From Mesaphorura yosii (Eukaryota; Arthropoda; Collembola; Poduromorpha; Tullbergiidae): DNA of 64,000 nucleotides. Shown piece after piece: positions 36,125 through 48,572 of this stretch (positions within the stretch are counted from its first letter, which is position 1; each line of letters begins with the position of its first letter). The translations under genes were made by a program, and so were the position numbers. Below the pieces are notes generated by a model. The model worked only from the letters and a program-made list of their open reading frames with translations. It ran no database searches and was not told the DNA's origin. The DNA is taken from positions 38,592 to 102,591 of the forward strand of contig WIXG01000285.1 of NCBI GenBank assembly GCA_009869945.1, in the 5' to 3' direction.

Positions 36125-38675
36125 TTATATATGATTTACATCTTTCACCGCGGCCTTGATAAACTCTTTCTTGGGTGTCAAGTCCACGTCGGCAAACTTG
36201 GAATAAATCGTCTGGAGCATCATCTTCATCGTAACCGTCTTCAAGTCGGAGGATTTCACCGTCTCGGCCACGACTTTACGAAGTTCGGAATCCTGTCCAC
36301 CACGGCCACAATAAAAAAGAATCAAAAAATAGTCAGCGCGAGCGCCAGTAATTAATTTTTTTGGCTCGTGACCGTAATCCACAACTTACGCTTGGAAAGC
36401 CGGGCTCTTTGATAGCCTCTTCTTCGCCATCGGACTCTGGCAATGCCTTCGCTTTCTCCTTTGGGGCCTCGTCTTCAGAAGAGTGAGCTGTCTCCTCCTT
36501 TTCCTTATCGTCACCGGCTTCTTCGGCATCTGCGTCTTCATCTTTCTCTTCGTCGTCCTCAGCTGCTTTCTTAACTTTCTTTGGAGGCTTGAATGAAGAC
36601 GCTTTGTGTGACTTCTCTTTCTGGCTGCTGGATTTTGGCTTCTCCTTCTCAGGTTTCTTTTCAACTTTCTTGTCCGGTTTCGAGAGGCTTTTCTGAGGTT
36701 TTTTCTTTTCTGTCTCGCTATCAGCATCCTCGTCTTCCTGCAGTTCCTGCTCAAAGTCTGAATCTAAAGTTGGCCTTTTCTTCTGCGGCTGTTCATGGCT
36801 TCTTTTCTTGGGCGACTTTGACTTCGGCTTCTTTTTATCTGAATCGCTTTCATATCCGAATTCATCCTCCTCAACTTCTGGTTCATCCTCCTGAAAAATA
36901 ATCTTGCATTTTAGAATTAGAATTAAGTGCAACACTTAAAAGAGTGTTAATTCTTACGTCGAATGTGTATTTCTTTCCAGACGACGCGCCTCGCGAAGGA
37001 AGAGCCCGACTTCCACTTTTCTTTGGAGGCAATGCCTTTTCTACTTTTTCAATCTTCTTCTTTTTCTTCGGTGGGGCGACAGCAACCTCTTCGTCGCTGT
37101 CTTTCTCCTCTGGCTCACTCTCATCATGATGCGAGTCCTCTGGCTCTGCGTCCTCGTCGTCGCTGATCTTCTTGCGCTTAACAGCCTTTGCTTTGCCTTT
37201 GGATTTTGGCTTTGGCGACTCCTTTGACTTCCTGCCTTTCTTTGCTGGTGATGCTGATTTACTTTTCCTGCTTGTCGAAACCCCCGACTTTCTCTTACCA
37301 CCGCTTGACGGTGTCTTCCTGTCAACATGGGCTTCATCCGGCTTCAAGCAAAACTCCAGAATCGCCTCCACCATGAGATCTCGAGTTCCTGGCCTCTTGA
37401 CACCAAGCACGGAGCAGACTTCACCGAGCACTTTGACATTCCATCTAAACAAGAAGTTAAATCGCTAATTTTAGTTGTCCTGAGCTGTCAATATCTAATA
37501 ATTAATTAGCATTCCCTTACTTGGACATGGAATTCTTTCTCGAAATGTATTCTTTCGATCCTGCTTCAAATGGAAAGCCGGAAAAGTTCTTCAGGTTCTT
37601 TTTAATTTCATGTGTAGTGCCTTTTCGTGAGAAACAGATGCGATGCAGTGAGGATAAATTTGCCGTCTTCGTGCTCTGTTTGTTAGACAAGGAATAAATT
37701 AGAATTAGAAGTTAAATTTTTAACATAACCGTTTTTTTTCCACATTAATGTCAACACATACGTTAATCGCGGCAGCGGTGTATTCAATATCACCCAATTT
37801 TGTTCCCCTTCCTTCCACCACAACTCCAGGGGTCTTGGCTTCACGGACTGGAGCTACCGCAACAAACCGCTCGACTTGCTTACGTTCGCGGCGTAATCCA
37901 TCAGACTTTACTTGTTCTGCGACGGGTGTGTCCAGTTCGCCAATTGTTGCGTTATTGCTCACTCGGGGCTTCTTTGCACGGGATGTCGAAGGCGTCTTGG
38001 CTGGCTCCTTAACGACTTTCGGCTTCTTGGGCGATTTTTCTTTAGGTTTCTTTTCTTCAACTGGTTCCTTTACCAGAGCTGGCTCGGCTTCCGCTTCCTC
38101 GTCCTTTGGTCGACTGCCATCCGTTTCATCAAGCTCATCTTCGCCCGTGTCACTTTTCTTGACTTCTTTAACCTTGCTCTCTTCCTCATCTCCCTTAGGA
38201 GTGTCATCTTCTTTTGGTTTGGCTTCCTCTTTTTTCTGCTTCTGCTCTTCAACAACCGCTGTCTTCTGAACCTGCTCTTTTACCGCTGAGGACTTTTCCA
38301 GGTTTTCAATTTCAGGAGACACTTTCTTCACAGGGCCGTGTCCGTTGCTATTCACGTGCTTTTCGGGGTTGCCTACTTCCACAACTTTTGTACTGGCCAC
38401 TGGTTCGTCTCCTCCCTCTGAAGAATCGTCAGTATTTGGTTTTGCGTCAACTTCGTTATCAATCAAGCTTTTAAAACCGTCCATGTCACCGGCTGCCGCG
38501 CTACTGCCCTGTTTATAACAAAGGCCAAGAAGAAAGCAGTGCCATCAGTTCAGTTAATTAATTTGTCGTTTAAATGAATTATACCCGGGTTTGTCACACA
38601 TTTGCAACTGATTAACTAATTTTAGAATAAACTTACGGTGGATGTGTCCATCGGCATTGCCACTTGTGAAGACAT
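36125..38675 (-). CDS. DEK: DEK-like chromatin protein
   Basis: Exons 38637-38675, 37762-38508, 37521-37675, 36958-37444, 36390-36890 and 36125-36292 join to 698 residues. DEK is a nuclear DNA-binding and histone-chaperone protein. Recognisable blocks are GRGTKLGDIEY, HRICFSRKGTTHEIKKNLKN, FSGFPFE and the SAP-type segment around KVLGEVCSVLGVKRPGTRDL, which bind DNA and direct supercoiling. The C-terminal DEK_C domain is in the last exon: DSELRKVVAETVKSSDLKTV then TPKKEFIKAAVKD. Between and before these lie long Lys/Glu/Asp/Ser-rich disordered tracts, so the protein is much longer than human DEK (about 375 residues). A 13-codon first exon supplies the start MSSQVAMPMDTST. All junctions close in frame. 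Confidence 0.9.
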
Positions 38676-39115
38676 CGTCGAATTGTCAAATAAATGCCAA
38701 GCTTCAGTTATTGCATCAGTAAAACCGTCGCTTCAAGCAAATGTCTAACACCAAGCGCTAATTGCACTAATTACTCGGCAAACCGGCTACCAAATCTCTA
38801 ATCAGTATAATCAGGAATTCGCTATCGCTGATAAACTGAACGCAAATTCAATAGAAGATTGACCGAGCAGTAAACTAGTAGTAAACGCCGACTTGGAGGG
38901 AAAAACTGCACTGCTGGTAAAGTGCGAAGAAAAAACGGGCAGTAAACACATACGCTATTCTTCTTACGCGCTTTGGCTTCTTATGAGCTCAAGTAATGCA
39001 CGTTTCAGCCGAGGGATGACGCACGAGGCAAGTTTAGATTTGTTCGATGCTTTTCATTGTTTGGGTTTGCACACCCATAAAATCCTGACAATTTCTAACA
39101 TCTACGCTTTATTCT
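38676..39115. other. DEK upstream region
   Basis: About 440 bases between the DEK start codon and the stop of the next minus-strand gene. It must contain the DEK promoter. No gene was recognised. Confidence 0.5.
39108..39113 (-). terminator. Polyadenylation signal touching the beta-trefoil stop codon
   Basis: AATAAA on the minus strand starts two bases after the TAA of the secreted beta-trefoil gene. Confidence 0.55.
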
Positions 39116-39816
39116 TTAGTACTTTACAGTAACTCGACATATCTTCCAAATCTGCTCCGTTTGATAGGAATTGCAGGGCACGAGTTTGATTCCTGAGGTT
39201 GTTACCGGCGTTTTGGGAAGAAGGCACTTCATTGATGAGACCTGCTGAATCAGAAACTGGGAATCGGAGCCCGAACCCCGAACAGGCTTAAACTTCCAAA
39301 GCTGGTCCAAGCTCGACGTCCGACACACTTCTGTGCTCAGGCCTCCGTCCTTGATCGTGGCACAATTTGTCTCGCTACGAAGTCCGGTGGGAATTGTCAA
39401 CGTGAACCCGTCGCGGACCTGCGCGCTCGGCTGGCGGAGCAGGTAAGTTTGGTCGGAGGACACATTTCGCCTGTTTTCGATGCAGAAAAAGAATCAGGTC
39501 GTGAATTCGAACAAATTCCAGCGTGCAGGTTGCAGGCTAAAGTCTGTTTTTTTACTTACCACCACGAACACTCGTCCAAGAAGATTTTACTGTTTGACAC
39601 CAGGCCCAAATTGGCCACACGAAGACATTTGTTGCTTGAGAAATTGTTGATGTAGACGCGTGTGTTGTTTCCAGACAGCTGGTCCACCGTTTTTGGAGTG
39701 ACGAGCTGGCAGAGCGTTGGAGTCGCGTTCGACTGCGCTGATATCAAGGAAATCAGCGACAATGCGAATGTAACCGTTAAAAATGGCGAGATCTTTGGAA
39801 GCCTAAGCAAAATCAT
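39116..39816 (-). CDS. Secreted beta-trefoil (ricin-B-lectin-like) protein
   Basis: Two exons, 39560-39816 and 39470-39116, give 203 residues. The N-terminus is a signal peptide (hydrophobic run TVTFALSLISLISAQS), so the mature protein is probably secreted. The rest resembles a carbohydrate-binding beta-trefoil. It has Cys pairs and the QxW-like repeats DQLWKF and EQIWKI, with NKCLRVANLG and MKCLLP preceding strands as in ricin-type lectins. There is no catalytic domain, so nothing suggests a toxin. The ligand is unknown. The stop codon is followed almost at once by AATAAA on the same strand (39113-39108), giving a very short 3' UTR. The fold assignment is moderate; the secreted status is stronger. 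Confidence 0.65.
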
Positions 39817-41048
39817 GGCGTCTTCTTTTCAATGAACAGACTCAAAGCAGTTAAAGACAGATGTGAACCACAAGAAGGTCGAGCTATTAATGATGAAGAT
39901 ATACGAGTAACGAGGCTTGCAAGTCTTCTGTTATGCAAGAAAGTTGTACCATGCTGTAACTTTTGTTAGTTAATGACGCAGTAAGAGTAAGAATACCAAT
40001 GCAGAATATCAACAAGGTAATTAAAGATTTTTAGCATTGTGCACTACGTACATTCAGAACTCGAGATGATTCTTAATTTTTTCAATAATAGTTCGCACTT
40101 GACTTCGCTTATTTCGCACATCGCATGAGACTATGACGTGAACCGACAAGAGACGTGAGACACAGCGCAGGATGGGCGTGAAGGCTGAATTTTGTCGACG
40201 AGATCATACTCGTCACAGTCACATATTTGTATTCGCTGGAACTGGACAATGCAATTGACGAGAATGACAATAAATGAAATTTTCCACATGCCACGAACAA
40301 TTAATTACCGATGATGGTGATGACAATTATGTAATGAATGAACCCAATGAATGAGGACATGACCTCATCTTTGATTGATTGCACGAAATAATGAAGTAAA
40401 TAGATTAGTTGAGTATTGAGACGCTGACTCATCAAGCCTCCGAAAAACTGACATTTAAACCAGCCGCAACCGCAGTGGGATTTGGATTTGATTACATTAT
40501 GAAAGACTACATGCAGGCTCCGCGGATTCTGCGGAATTTTGGCACGTTGGACCACTTCAATTTTCAGTGCTCTACGTTTATCAGTGACTTCACTCAGCTG
40601 GCAGGTAATTTATTTATGGCTTGTGTACACAGTCACATTCCACAACCCAAACGCCAAACTCGCATTTCGTAATTTGCACTCACAGTCGCGCTTATCAGGG
40701 ATCCAAAGCACTTGAGCCACCAGTTCCAGTGCGATTTAACATGAATTGAGGAACTGAAGTCAGCAATGTTCCGCGCAGCCGCTTAACTGTTCACTGTCCC
40801 GGCCTAGCTAAATCCGTCAGGCCAAATTCTTGCCCTGCCGTCAATCAAAACAAGGCACTGGCGCTTATCAGCAATCAAGTTAAGTTCGTGTTTAACAAAA
40901 TGCTGGGTGACACGGACACGCGGCCATTAATCAAAGTGCTATTCAAGGCTGGAGCGCCGGGTTGATTGCTGGTGGCGATGTGAGAGGAAGATTAAGCCGT
41001 AAGCGTCGAGTGTGCCTGAGACTGAGAAACGACAGGAATTCCTAACCA
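39817..41048. other. Divergent intergenic region, with one unexplained ORF
   Basis: Upstream region of both the secreted protein (minus) and chitin synthase (plus). An open frame on the plus strand at 40409-40672 has coding-like composition over its first part and ends at a possible donor GTAATT, but has no ATG at its start and no recognised homology. I do not annotate it as a gene. No promoter element was identified with certainty. Confidence 0.5.
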
Positions 41049-44000
41049 ATGGAGCCCGAAAATTCGACGTCGATGGGCCTGGACAAGGATGAAAACGCCA
41101 ATCTTCCCGATGACGACCTTTCTTAGTAAGTTAATTAGCAAGACAATTCTTGTATTTGTAGAAATGCATGAAGAAAATCGAAAAATCGCGGTTTTTTATA
41201 TTTTTTTTTTCATGTGCAGCGCGACCGCGAGGTGGGACCTCTTCCAGTCTCCGCTGTCGGACGACGACAACGGGTCGTACGACGAGTCGACATGTTACAT
41301 GGTCACAATCAAGACGCTCAAAGTCCTCGCGTACCTAATAACTTTCGGGCTGGTTCTGGGCTGTGCCGTCATCTCCAAACTGTCGCTGCTCATCATGACT
41401 TCGAGGATCGGGCGGGAGTCCACAATGTCCTTCTGCAACACCACAATTCCTACCGGGCCCGATGCTGACCTGATCGACTTTGACCTGGACGGCCTGGCCC
41501 TACCCGTTTCTGAGGAGGAAAAGATTTACTGGACGTGGACCATTTTCTTTGCATTCATCATGCCCGAACTGTTTACATTCTTCAGATCGCTCCGCTTCTG
41601 CATTTTCAAAGGGCAGGAAAACCCGAGCCTGTTTCAGTTTTTGCTGCCTTTCGGGGCGGAAACCTTGCACACGTTTGGACTTGGCCTTTTTGTGTACGTG
41701 TGCCTGCCGGCGTTGGACGCAGTCAAAGGAGCGATTATTACGACGACAGTCTGCTTGGTGCCGGCCATTTTATGTAAGTCAAGTGGACCTTCGACCTCGC
41801 CAACAAATAGTTTACTAACGCATTAGGTTTTTTTCCCTTCCAGCGTTCCTGTCTGGCTTCAGCGGCTCCAGCATGAATGTCTACCGCGGCTTAGACATTG
41901 CGGCCATCGTCCTCCAATTCACGGGCCTCTTCCTCTGGGCTGTCTTTCCCGAACGCTCCGCCAAGAACCTATGGCTTCTTCCGATCGCTGTGCTCCTCAT
42001 TTCCTGTGGCTGGTGGCAGAATTACACGTCCAAGAACTCGCCCTTCCCTTTTATTTGCCGGATCGCTGCCCTGAAACAGAAGCTGAGCAAATCCGGGTAC
42101 AAAACCTACTTGGCCATCTCGGTCTGGAAAATTTTCATCTTCTTCCTCGTCATGATGATTGCGCACAAGATCAACGGAGGCGATGTCGGGAACCTCTTCA
42201 GCAAGCTGGGCGATGCGTTTGCGTTCAGGTCGAATTCGACGCTGGGGAGCGGAGAAGACGGATTCGACTTTCAGCTCGATCTTGGTGACACGAATGGATC
42301 GTTTGTGTGGACGGTAAGCCACGCCAGTCACTGCCCAAGTCGCCTAATTTACATGTACACAGCATGACACGACCTTTGACCTTTTCAATTTCAGCACCCG
42401 CTCTTCTATCACGTCCTTGCCGGCGCTCTGTGCTACATTTCTGCGAAGTACGCCTGTAAAATCTGCATCCAGCAATTCAGTTTCGCGATTCCACTCACGC
42501 TGACGGTGCCCGTGACGGTCTTGACGCTATTTCTACTCCAGGGCGATGACACCTGCTTCTTGAATAGCCCTTTCTACGGAAATCTGCAGTTTGCAGTTCC
42601 AGAAGGCAAAGGAAAAGCATTTTCGAAGCATGTAACCGCAAAATAATCATTATTCTAAATGGCGCTAAACTAATTTCCGCGAGAAACCCCCATTTTTCAA
42701 TTTTTATTTTTTTGTAATCTTTTAGCATGTTTGGGTGCTTATTTTCTGGCTTCTGTCTCAAATCTGGGTGACGGTGCACATTTGGCTGCCGAAGCGAGAG
42801 CGCCTGGCTCGGACAGAACGGATTTTCATCACTCCGATGTACAACGCCTTCCTCGTCGACCAGTCGCTGGCGCTTAATCGAAGAAAACACGGTCTCCTTG
42901 ACCAAGACGACAGCTCGTCTGCGGCTCGAAAGGCGAAGAAGGCCGCCGCCGCAGCGAATGGAAACGTGGAGCAAGAAACGTCGACGGAAGGCAGCTTTGA
43001 TATCCCGGACAATATTCCACGGATTAAAGCGTGTGCGACGATGTGGCACGAGACGAGGGTAAGTATTTCTTAATTTTATCTCGCCATTGTTAACGAAGGG
43101 ACAAATGAATTTGGCTTTCAGGAGGAAATGATTGAGATCATGAAGAGCATTTATCGCATGGACGAAGATCAGTGTGCACGTCGAAATGCTGTCCAGCACT
43201 TTGAGATGGACATGTACGAAATTGGGTACTACGAGTACGAAAGTAAGTTGCAAGAAAAATTCCAAGCTTAAGGATTAAAATTAATTTCTCCGCGTTTCCT
43301 TTGCAGCCCACATTTTCTTCGACGACGCCTTCCAGCTGAAAGACCCAAACGATCCCAATTCGCCAATGATCCTGAACGATTTCGTGAAGACGTTCGTAAG
43401 CGTCGTTGACGAGGCCGCGCTGCACATTCATGAAGGCTTCATCAGCATCCGTCCTCCACAAAAGTTCCCGACGCCGTACGGCGGGCGGCTCGTCTGGACT
43501 CTGCCGGGCAAGACGAAGATGATCGCTCACCTGAAGGACAAGGCCAAGATCAGGCACAAGAAGCGGTGGAGCCAGTGCATGTACATGTACTACCTCCTCG
43601 GCTTCCAGCTCATGGAGAAGCCCATCAGGACCGAGCGGAAGGAAGTCATTGCCGCCCACACTTTTCTCCTCGCGCTGGACGGCGACGTCGACTTCCAGCC
43701 ACGGTCCGTCGAGCTGCTTGTCGATTTGATGAAGAAAAATGAGAAGTTGGGGGCGGCGTGCGGCCGAATTCACCCGACAGGCGGTGGTCCAATGGTTTGG
43801 TACCAGAAATTCGAATACGCGACAGGGCATTGGCTGCAGAAGGCGACGGAGCACATGATTGGCTGCGTCCTCTGCTCGCCCGGCTGCTTCTCGTTGTTTC
43901 GGGGCCGGGCGCTCATGAACGACGCCGTCATGGGACGGTACACGACCATCTCGACGGAGCCACGCCACTACGTGCAGTACGATCAGGGCGAAGATCGGTG

Positions 44001-46479
44001 GCTGTGCACACTGCTCGTGCAGCAGGGCTACAGAGTCGACTACTCTGCCGCATCCGATGCGTACACACACGCGCCTGAGGACTTTAACGAATTCTACAAC
44101 CAACGCCGTCGGTGGGTGCCCAGCACTACGGCCAACATTATGGATTTGCTGACCGACTACCGAAAAACGATCCGAGTCAACCCCGACATTTCGATCTTCT
44201 ACATTGCATACCAGATGCTGCTCATGGTCGGCACCATTCTCGGCCCGGGGACGATTTTCCTGATGCTCACTGGCGCCTGTATCACACTCTTCGAGCTTAG
44301 CGACTGGCTCAGCTTTGCCCTAAACCTCGCCCCGATCGTTGGTTTTGCGATTGTCTGCTACTTTTGCAAGAATGATATGCAGCTGAAGGTAGCCCAAGTC
44401 TTATCAGTCATGTACGCGCTCCTGATGGTCGGCGTCCTCGTCGGAATCGCCGTGCAGGTGAGCAAGGAAGGAATCCTTGCCCCGTCGTCGCTTTTCTTGC
44501 TCATCATCGCCGGGAGTTTCATCTTCGCAGCGATTCTGCACCCACTCGAATTCGACTGCCTGATCCACGGCATAGTTTACTACATCACGATCCCGTCCAT
44601 GTACCTCCTGCTTATCATCTTCTCAGTCTTCAACCTTAACAACGTGTCGTGGGGGACGCGAGAAGGGCCGAAAATCAAGTCGAAGGCTGAGCTCGAGGCG
44701 GAGGCGAAAGAGCTCGAGGAGCTCAAGACGAAGAAGGAGGCGGGGGGCATTCTTGGCTTCCTGCGGGACAGTAAAAGCAATACTCAGGGCTCGATGGAGT
44801 TTGGGTGCGCCGGGTTGTTCAAGCTAATGTGCTGCACGCATGAAAAGGAGGAATCGGTACGGATCGCAGCGACGCTGGAGGACGTGGCGAAGAAACTGGA
44901 CGCGATAGAAAAGAAGATTGGGTCGGATTCAGCAGGCCCGGTGCCTCCTTCGCCTTCGCACCATTCAACACTGCCAAGGAAGACAGTACAATTCAGCGCT
45001 GCGTCGATCACTGAAGAAGAGGAGGACGAGACGAAGGTCGACTTTCAGTCCATCACAGTGCCCGTGCCGACCAACAACCCGCCACAGTCGCCAGGCTTCA
45101 GAAAATCCTCACACGATGACACGAAGAATCTGTACTGGCTCACTGACCCGTGCCTCCTCCGCCGGAAGATTGACAACCTCCACGAAGAGGAGATCGTCTT
45201 CTGGAACGAGCTGATTGAAAAGTACCTCTTTCCACTCGACGCAGACAAGAAGAAGGAGAAGGACGCGGCCGATGCCCTGCTCGCCCTTCGAAATGCGTCC
45301 GTCTTCTACTTCTTCCTCGCCAACGGCATGTTTGTGCTCCTCATCTTCTTCCTGACCCTGCAGAAGGAGAGCGTGAGCGTCAAGTGGCCGCTGGGAGATA
45401 ACGACCTCGACCTGGAGCCGATTGGATTCGTGTTTGTGCTGTTCTTCGCCATTATTCTCTTCATACAGTTCGTGGCGATGCTCTTTCACCGGTTTGGCAC
45501 GCTTTCACACATTCTGACGTCGACGTACTTGAACTTTACGAAACCCTGCCGCAAGCAGCAGGACATCGACACCATCAAAAAACAGGCGGCCGTGGCGAAG
45601 GACGGAATTGGACTTATTAAGGCGGTGCAGAAAATGAAGTCACTCGAAGGTGAGTTTCCTGTACTTTACTGAAGAAAATTCCAGTCAGTATGTAATTTTG
45701 CGTCATCGCTTACACGTGCGCAGAGGAAGCCGCTGCGAAGGACGCCAAGAAGAACAAGCGGCGCCCGACGCAGGAAAAGAACCGGATGTCCATCGCCCAG
45801 CTCCAGCGACGTACGATCATGCATGAAAATAAGAACTATGAGAACCTCGACGAGAGATTTGAGAAAAACTTCAGTAATCCGAATGTGATACGGAATTTGG
45901 GTACGGCCACCTTTTGAGAAAAAATTTAATAACAGTAATTTCAGTGTTTTGACTGTACCTTCGTCGATGTCTTTTCACAGAACAAAATCGCCAGTCGACC
46001 ATTTTGGGCACTGTCGGCGGAGAGAAGCAGAAGCCGTCCAAGACCCGGAGTATTTACAATGCGCTCAATAATCGCAAGTCGCAGATCAACATGCGCAAGA
46101 GCCAGAGCCGAATGGGCTCGACCGTCTCCGCCATGAATTCTGAGGCAGGCGGTGGTGCTCGCGCTGGTGGTGCGTCGAGCGATGAGCGCCATAATGCGAA
46201 TGGAAGGAACGACCCGAGGAGGGGCCGGGAGAACGACTATGACTCCGACGACGAACGAGGGGCAGTAAACAACGTCGTCGTGAGACGGCACCAGCCAGCG
46301 CCCGTGTTTGGGGTGCCAGAGCCTGGATTCCCAGACCCGAGCACGAGGCTCCAGGTTCCGGGGCGGGAAGGACACGAAAATCAAGTGAGTCTAAAGTTAA
46401 ACGACGTATCTTGAACTTCCACTTGACTACTTCATCTTTGTAGGGTTTCGTTCAAGATGTAGAAAAAGAAGACATTTAA
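41049..46479 (+). CDS. Chitin synthase (arthropod-type, GT2 family)
   Basis: Ten coding exons: 41049-41125, 41220-41773, 41844-42313, 42395-42631, 42726-43058, 43122-43242, 43307-45649, 45724-45900, 45981-46384 and 46444-46479, giving 1583 residues, the usual length. It is a plasma-membrane processive glycosyltransferase that polymerises UDP-GlcNAc into chitin for cuticle. Several N-terminal transmembrane helices are followed by the catalytic domain in the large seventh exon: IRHKKRWSQCMYMYYLLGF, LALDGDVDFQP, ATEHMIGCVLCSPGCFSLFR, the acidic site EDRW near residue 825 and the signature QRRRW near 863. A helix cluster follows, then WGTREG near 1045 and a short coiled coil KAELEAEAKELEELKTKKE, a mark of the class that makes cuticular chitin in insects. 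Further helices and a basic, disordered tail end the protein. The first exon start (MEPENS) is in good context. AATAAA is at 46633-46638. Confidence 0.95.
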
Positions 46480-46754
46480 TTGGCGTTAGACTTACGAGCA
46501 AGCAACAAGCAAGCCATTTGGAGCTTTTGCCTTAGCGTACACACTTTTAAGACGTCATCTTAAATGTTCAACTTGGTTTGGATTTATGAATCGAGTTTTT
46601 AATGTGATTTTATCGTAATTAATTAATTGAGGAATAAAAGGTCACTTGTCAACAAGTTAAATACACCCTAAAAGTGAATTAATGTCCAATTTTACTTAAA
46701 AACTTAGTTTTTAAGTGCTGGCGGGTGGAAATACAATAAATTGGAGTGGAGCCT
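46480..46754. other. Convergent 3' region, chitin synthase and transporter
   Basis: Both stop codons face each other across about 275 bases. The chitin synthase signal is present; I saw no clear AATAAA for the transporter on the minus strand. Confidence 0.45.
46633..46638 (+). terminator. Polyadenylation signal, chitin synthase
   Basis: AATAAA about 150 bases after the stop codon. Confidence 0.55.
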
Positions 46755-48572
46755 TCAAACAGGAGTTGTGACCTTCCTTTCGCCGGCGGCGGCGCCCGCA
46801 CTCCTGAAAAACTGCTGAATGTCCTCCAGTCTCTTGCCTCTCGTCTCTGGGAGGCACAAGTATGTGAAGAGGATGCCGAATGCCGACACACCCGCAAACA
46901 GCCAGTAAGTTCCATGCGGGCCCAGCGCGGTGTTCATGTCCTGGAACAATTTCGTCACGGCGAACGCCAGCGCCCAGTTGAACGCCGTCGCGGCGCTCGA
47001 CGTGAGCCCCTTCACTTGCGGCGGGATGAGTTCGGCCATCAGCAGCCACGGCAGAGGACCATAGCCAATATTGAACGCGATTGCAAAGACGACCAGGCTC
47101 ACAAGCGGGAGCCAGCTGATAAACGGCACGATCGGGTCTGCTCGCGCCTTGGCATAGAAAAAGTAACCGATGCAGCTCAGAGAAATGGCGGTCATGCCCT
47201 CAGAAAGAAGGAGTAGAGGTCGGCGCCCGATTCTCTCGACCAGGAACGTAAATAGGAGCACGCCGATTACGAAAACGGTGCTGACGATGATGGACGCCAG
47301 ATTCGGGCTTACGCTTTCTGATCCGACTTCTGCATCGCCTTCGCCGTCGGCGCTGGCTGCAGCCTGAAAAATTGTGACCGCGTAAAATACGACGGCGTTT
47401 ATCCCTGAAAATTGCTGGAGGAACATCAGCACCATGCAGACGCTCGTGGCTTTCAAGATGTCGGGCGCCAAGTACTCCGCGAGCTTCAGGCGGCGTGGGC
47501 GTGAGCGTGGTGCCTTCTTGTCCAATGTGCATGCGCATGCGGCTCGCATCAGAACGAGCTCGGGTTCGACTTGGTCTTTGTACTCGGTGCCTCGAAACCA
47601 CATTAGAGCGCGTGTCGCCCGTTTCTTCTTCCTCTTCGAGAGCAGGTAAACTGGGGACTCGGGAAGGTAGAACAGACCCGCGGCGTAGACAACTGGAACG
47701 ATGGCACCGAGAAAGGTGAGTGCCTGCCATGAGACGAATGTGCCAATCACGTTCCTGTGCATAAAAGTACAGCCAGCCTGAGCCAAAGTCGTTAAAAATG
47801 TCAATAAGTCAAGGTCAGTCACGTTGCATGCAAACTTACGTTACCAGCAAACCCGAAGCGCCCAACACCGCCATCGAAGAGCTGGCGAGACCCCGAATGG
47901 TTTCTTCCGTGAACTCGCTCACGTAAATTGGAACGACGAGCGTGACAACTCCGCAGCAAATGCCTGAATGCAGGTAGAATAGAGTTCTCCAAATGATTAG
48001 CTGCTGCTAGAAAGTGGCAAAATCGGTCAGGGCTCTCAGTTTTTCTTACCCGTCAGAAAGCGCCCGAAATTCATCATCATCGTCGAGTGTGCTAGCGCCA
48101 CCATGATCCAGCCCATCGTGAATGGGAGCGCACACATTAAAAGCGTGCGTTGTCGGCCGTACCGTTCGATTCCGTAGCCACCGAGCGGACCACCAAACAT
48201 TGCGCCAAGCTACGGGCAAAGACAAAATTGAAGCAAGGTTGGTTTTAGTTTTTCGACAACAGAGTCACAGTTACGATTCCAAGATTTTTCTAATCACTTA
48301 CAGGAACGAACGCTGCCAGCCACGATTTTTGCTCGCCCGTCAAATTAAACTGTGGGTCCATAGATAGTTTTGGGAGCGCCGGCGAAGACCAGGCGACGAC
48401 CGTGCACATACCGAAGAATCCAATGGATGCTAACGGCAGTGAAAGTAAAGTTAAATTCTTGAATCACATTAAGCACGGCACAGAGCCTCTTACCGACAAT
48501 GGCCGCCAAGTATTGTCGTCGTTTCTTGGTCACAAATCCGAATTTGAGGGTTGGATTCGTTTCCTGCATCAT
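46755..48572 (-). CDS. Facilitated sugar transporter, Tret1/GLUT8-like
   Basis: Five exons: 48494-48572, 48302-48429, 48050-48209, 47840-47963 and 46755-47754, giving 496 residues with the twelve-helix pattern of the SLC2 (major facilitator) family. Diagnostic motifs are GGPLGGYGIERYGRQR in the first cytoplasmic loop, YLPESPVYLLSKRKKK, the helix-7 block QQFSGINAVVFYAVTIF, ERIGRRPLLLLSEG and the tail PETRGKRLEDIQQFF. In arthropods the closest common relatives are Tret1 trehalose transporters and GLUT8-type proteins. Trehalose or glucose uptake across the plasma membrane is therefore likely, but substrate is not readable from sequence. The start is the first of two tandem ATGs (MMQETNP). Confidence 0.9.

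Noticed and set aside
37748..38269. 173-residue Ser/Phe-rich frame opposite DEK
   Set aside because: Complement of the Lys/Glu/Pro-rich DEK exon; Ser and Phe runs are what AAG/GAA codons give on the other strand.
43138..44103. 321-residue open frame antisense to chitin synthase
   Set aside because: It lies opposite the highly conserved catalytic exon, crosses the intron at 43243-43306, and resembles no protein.
47200..47730. 176-residue frame overlapping the transporter exon
   Set aside because: An alternative frame of a conserved SLC2 exon with Arg-rich, featureless translation.
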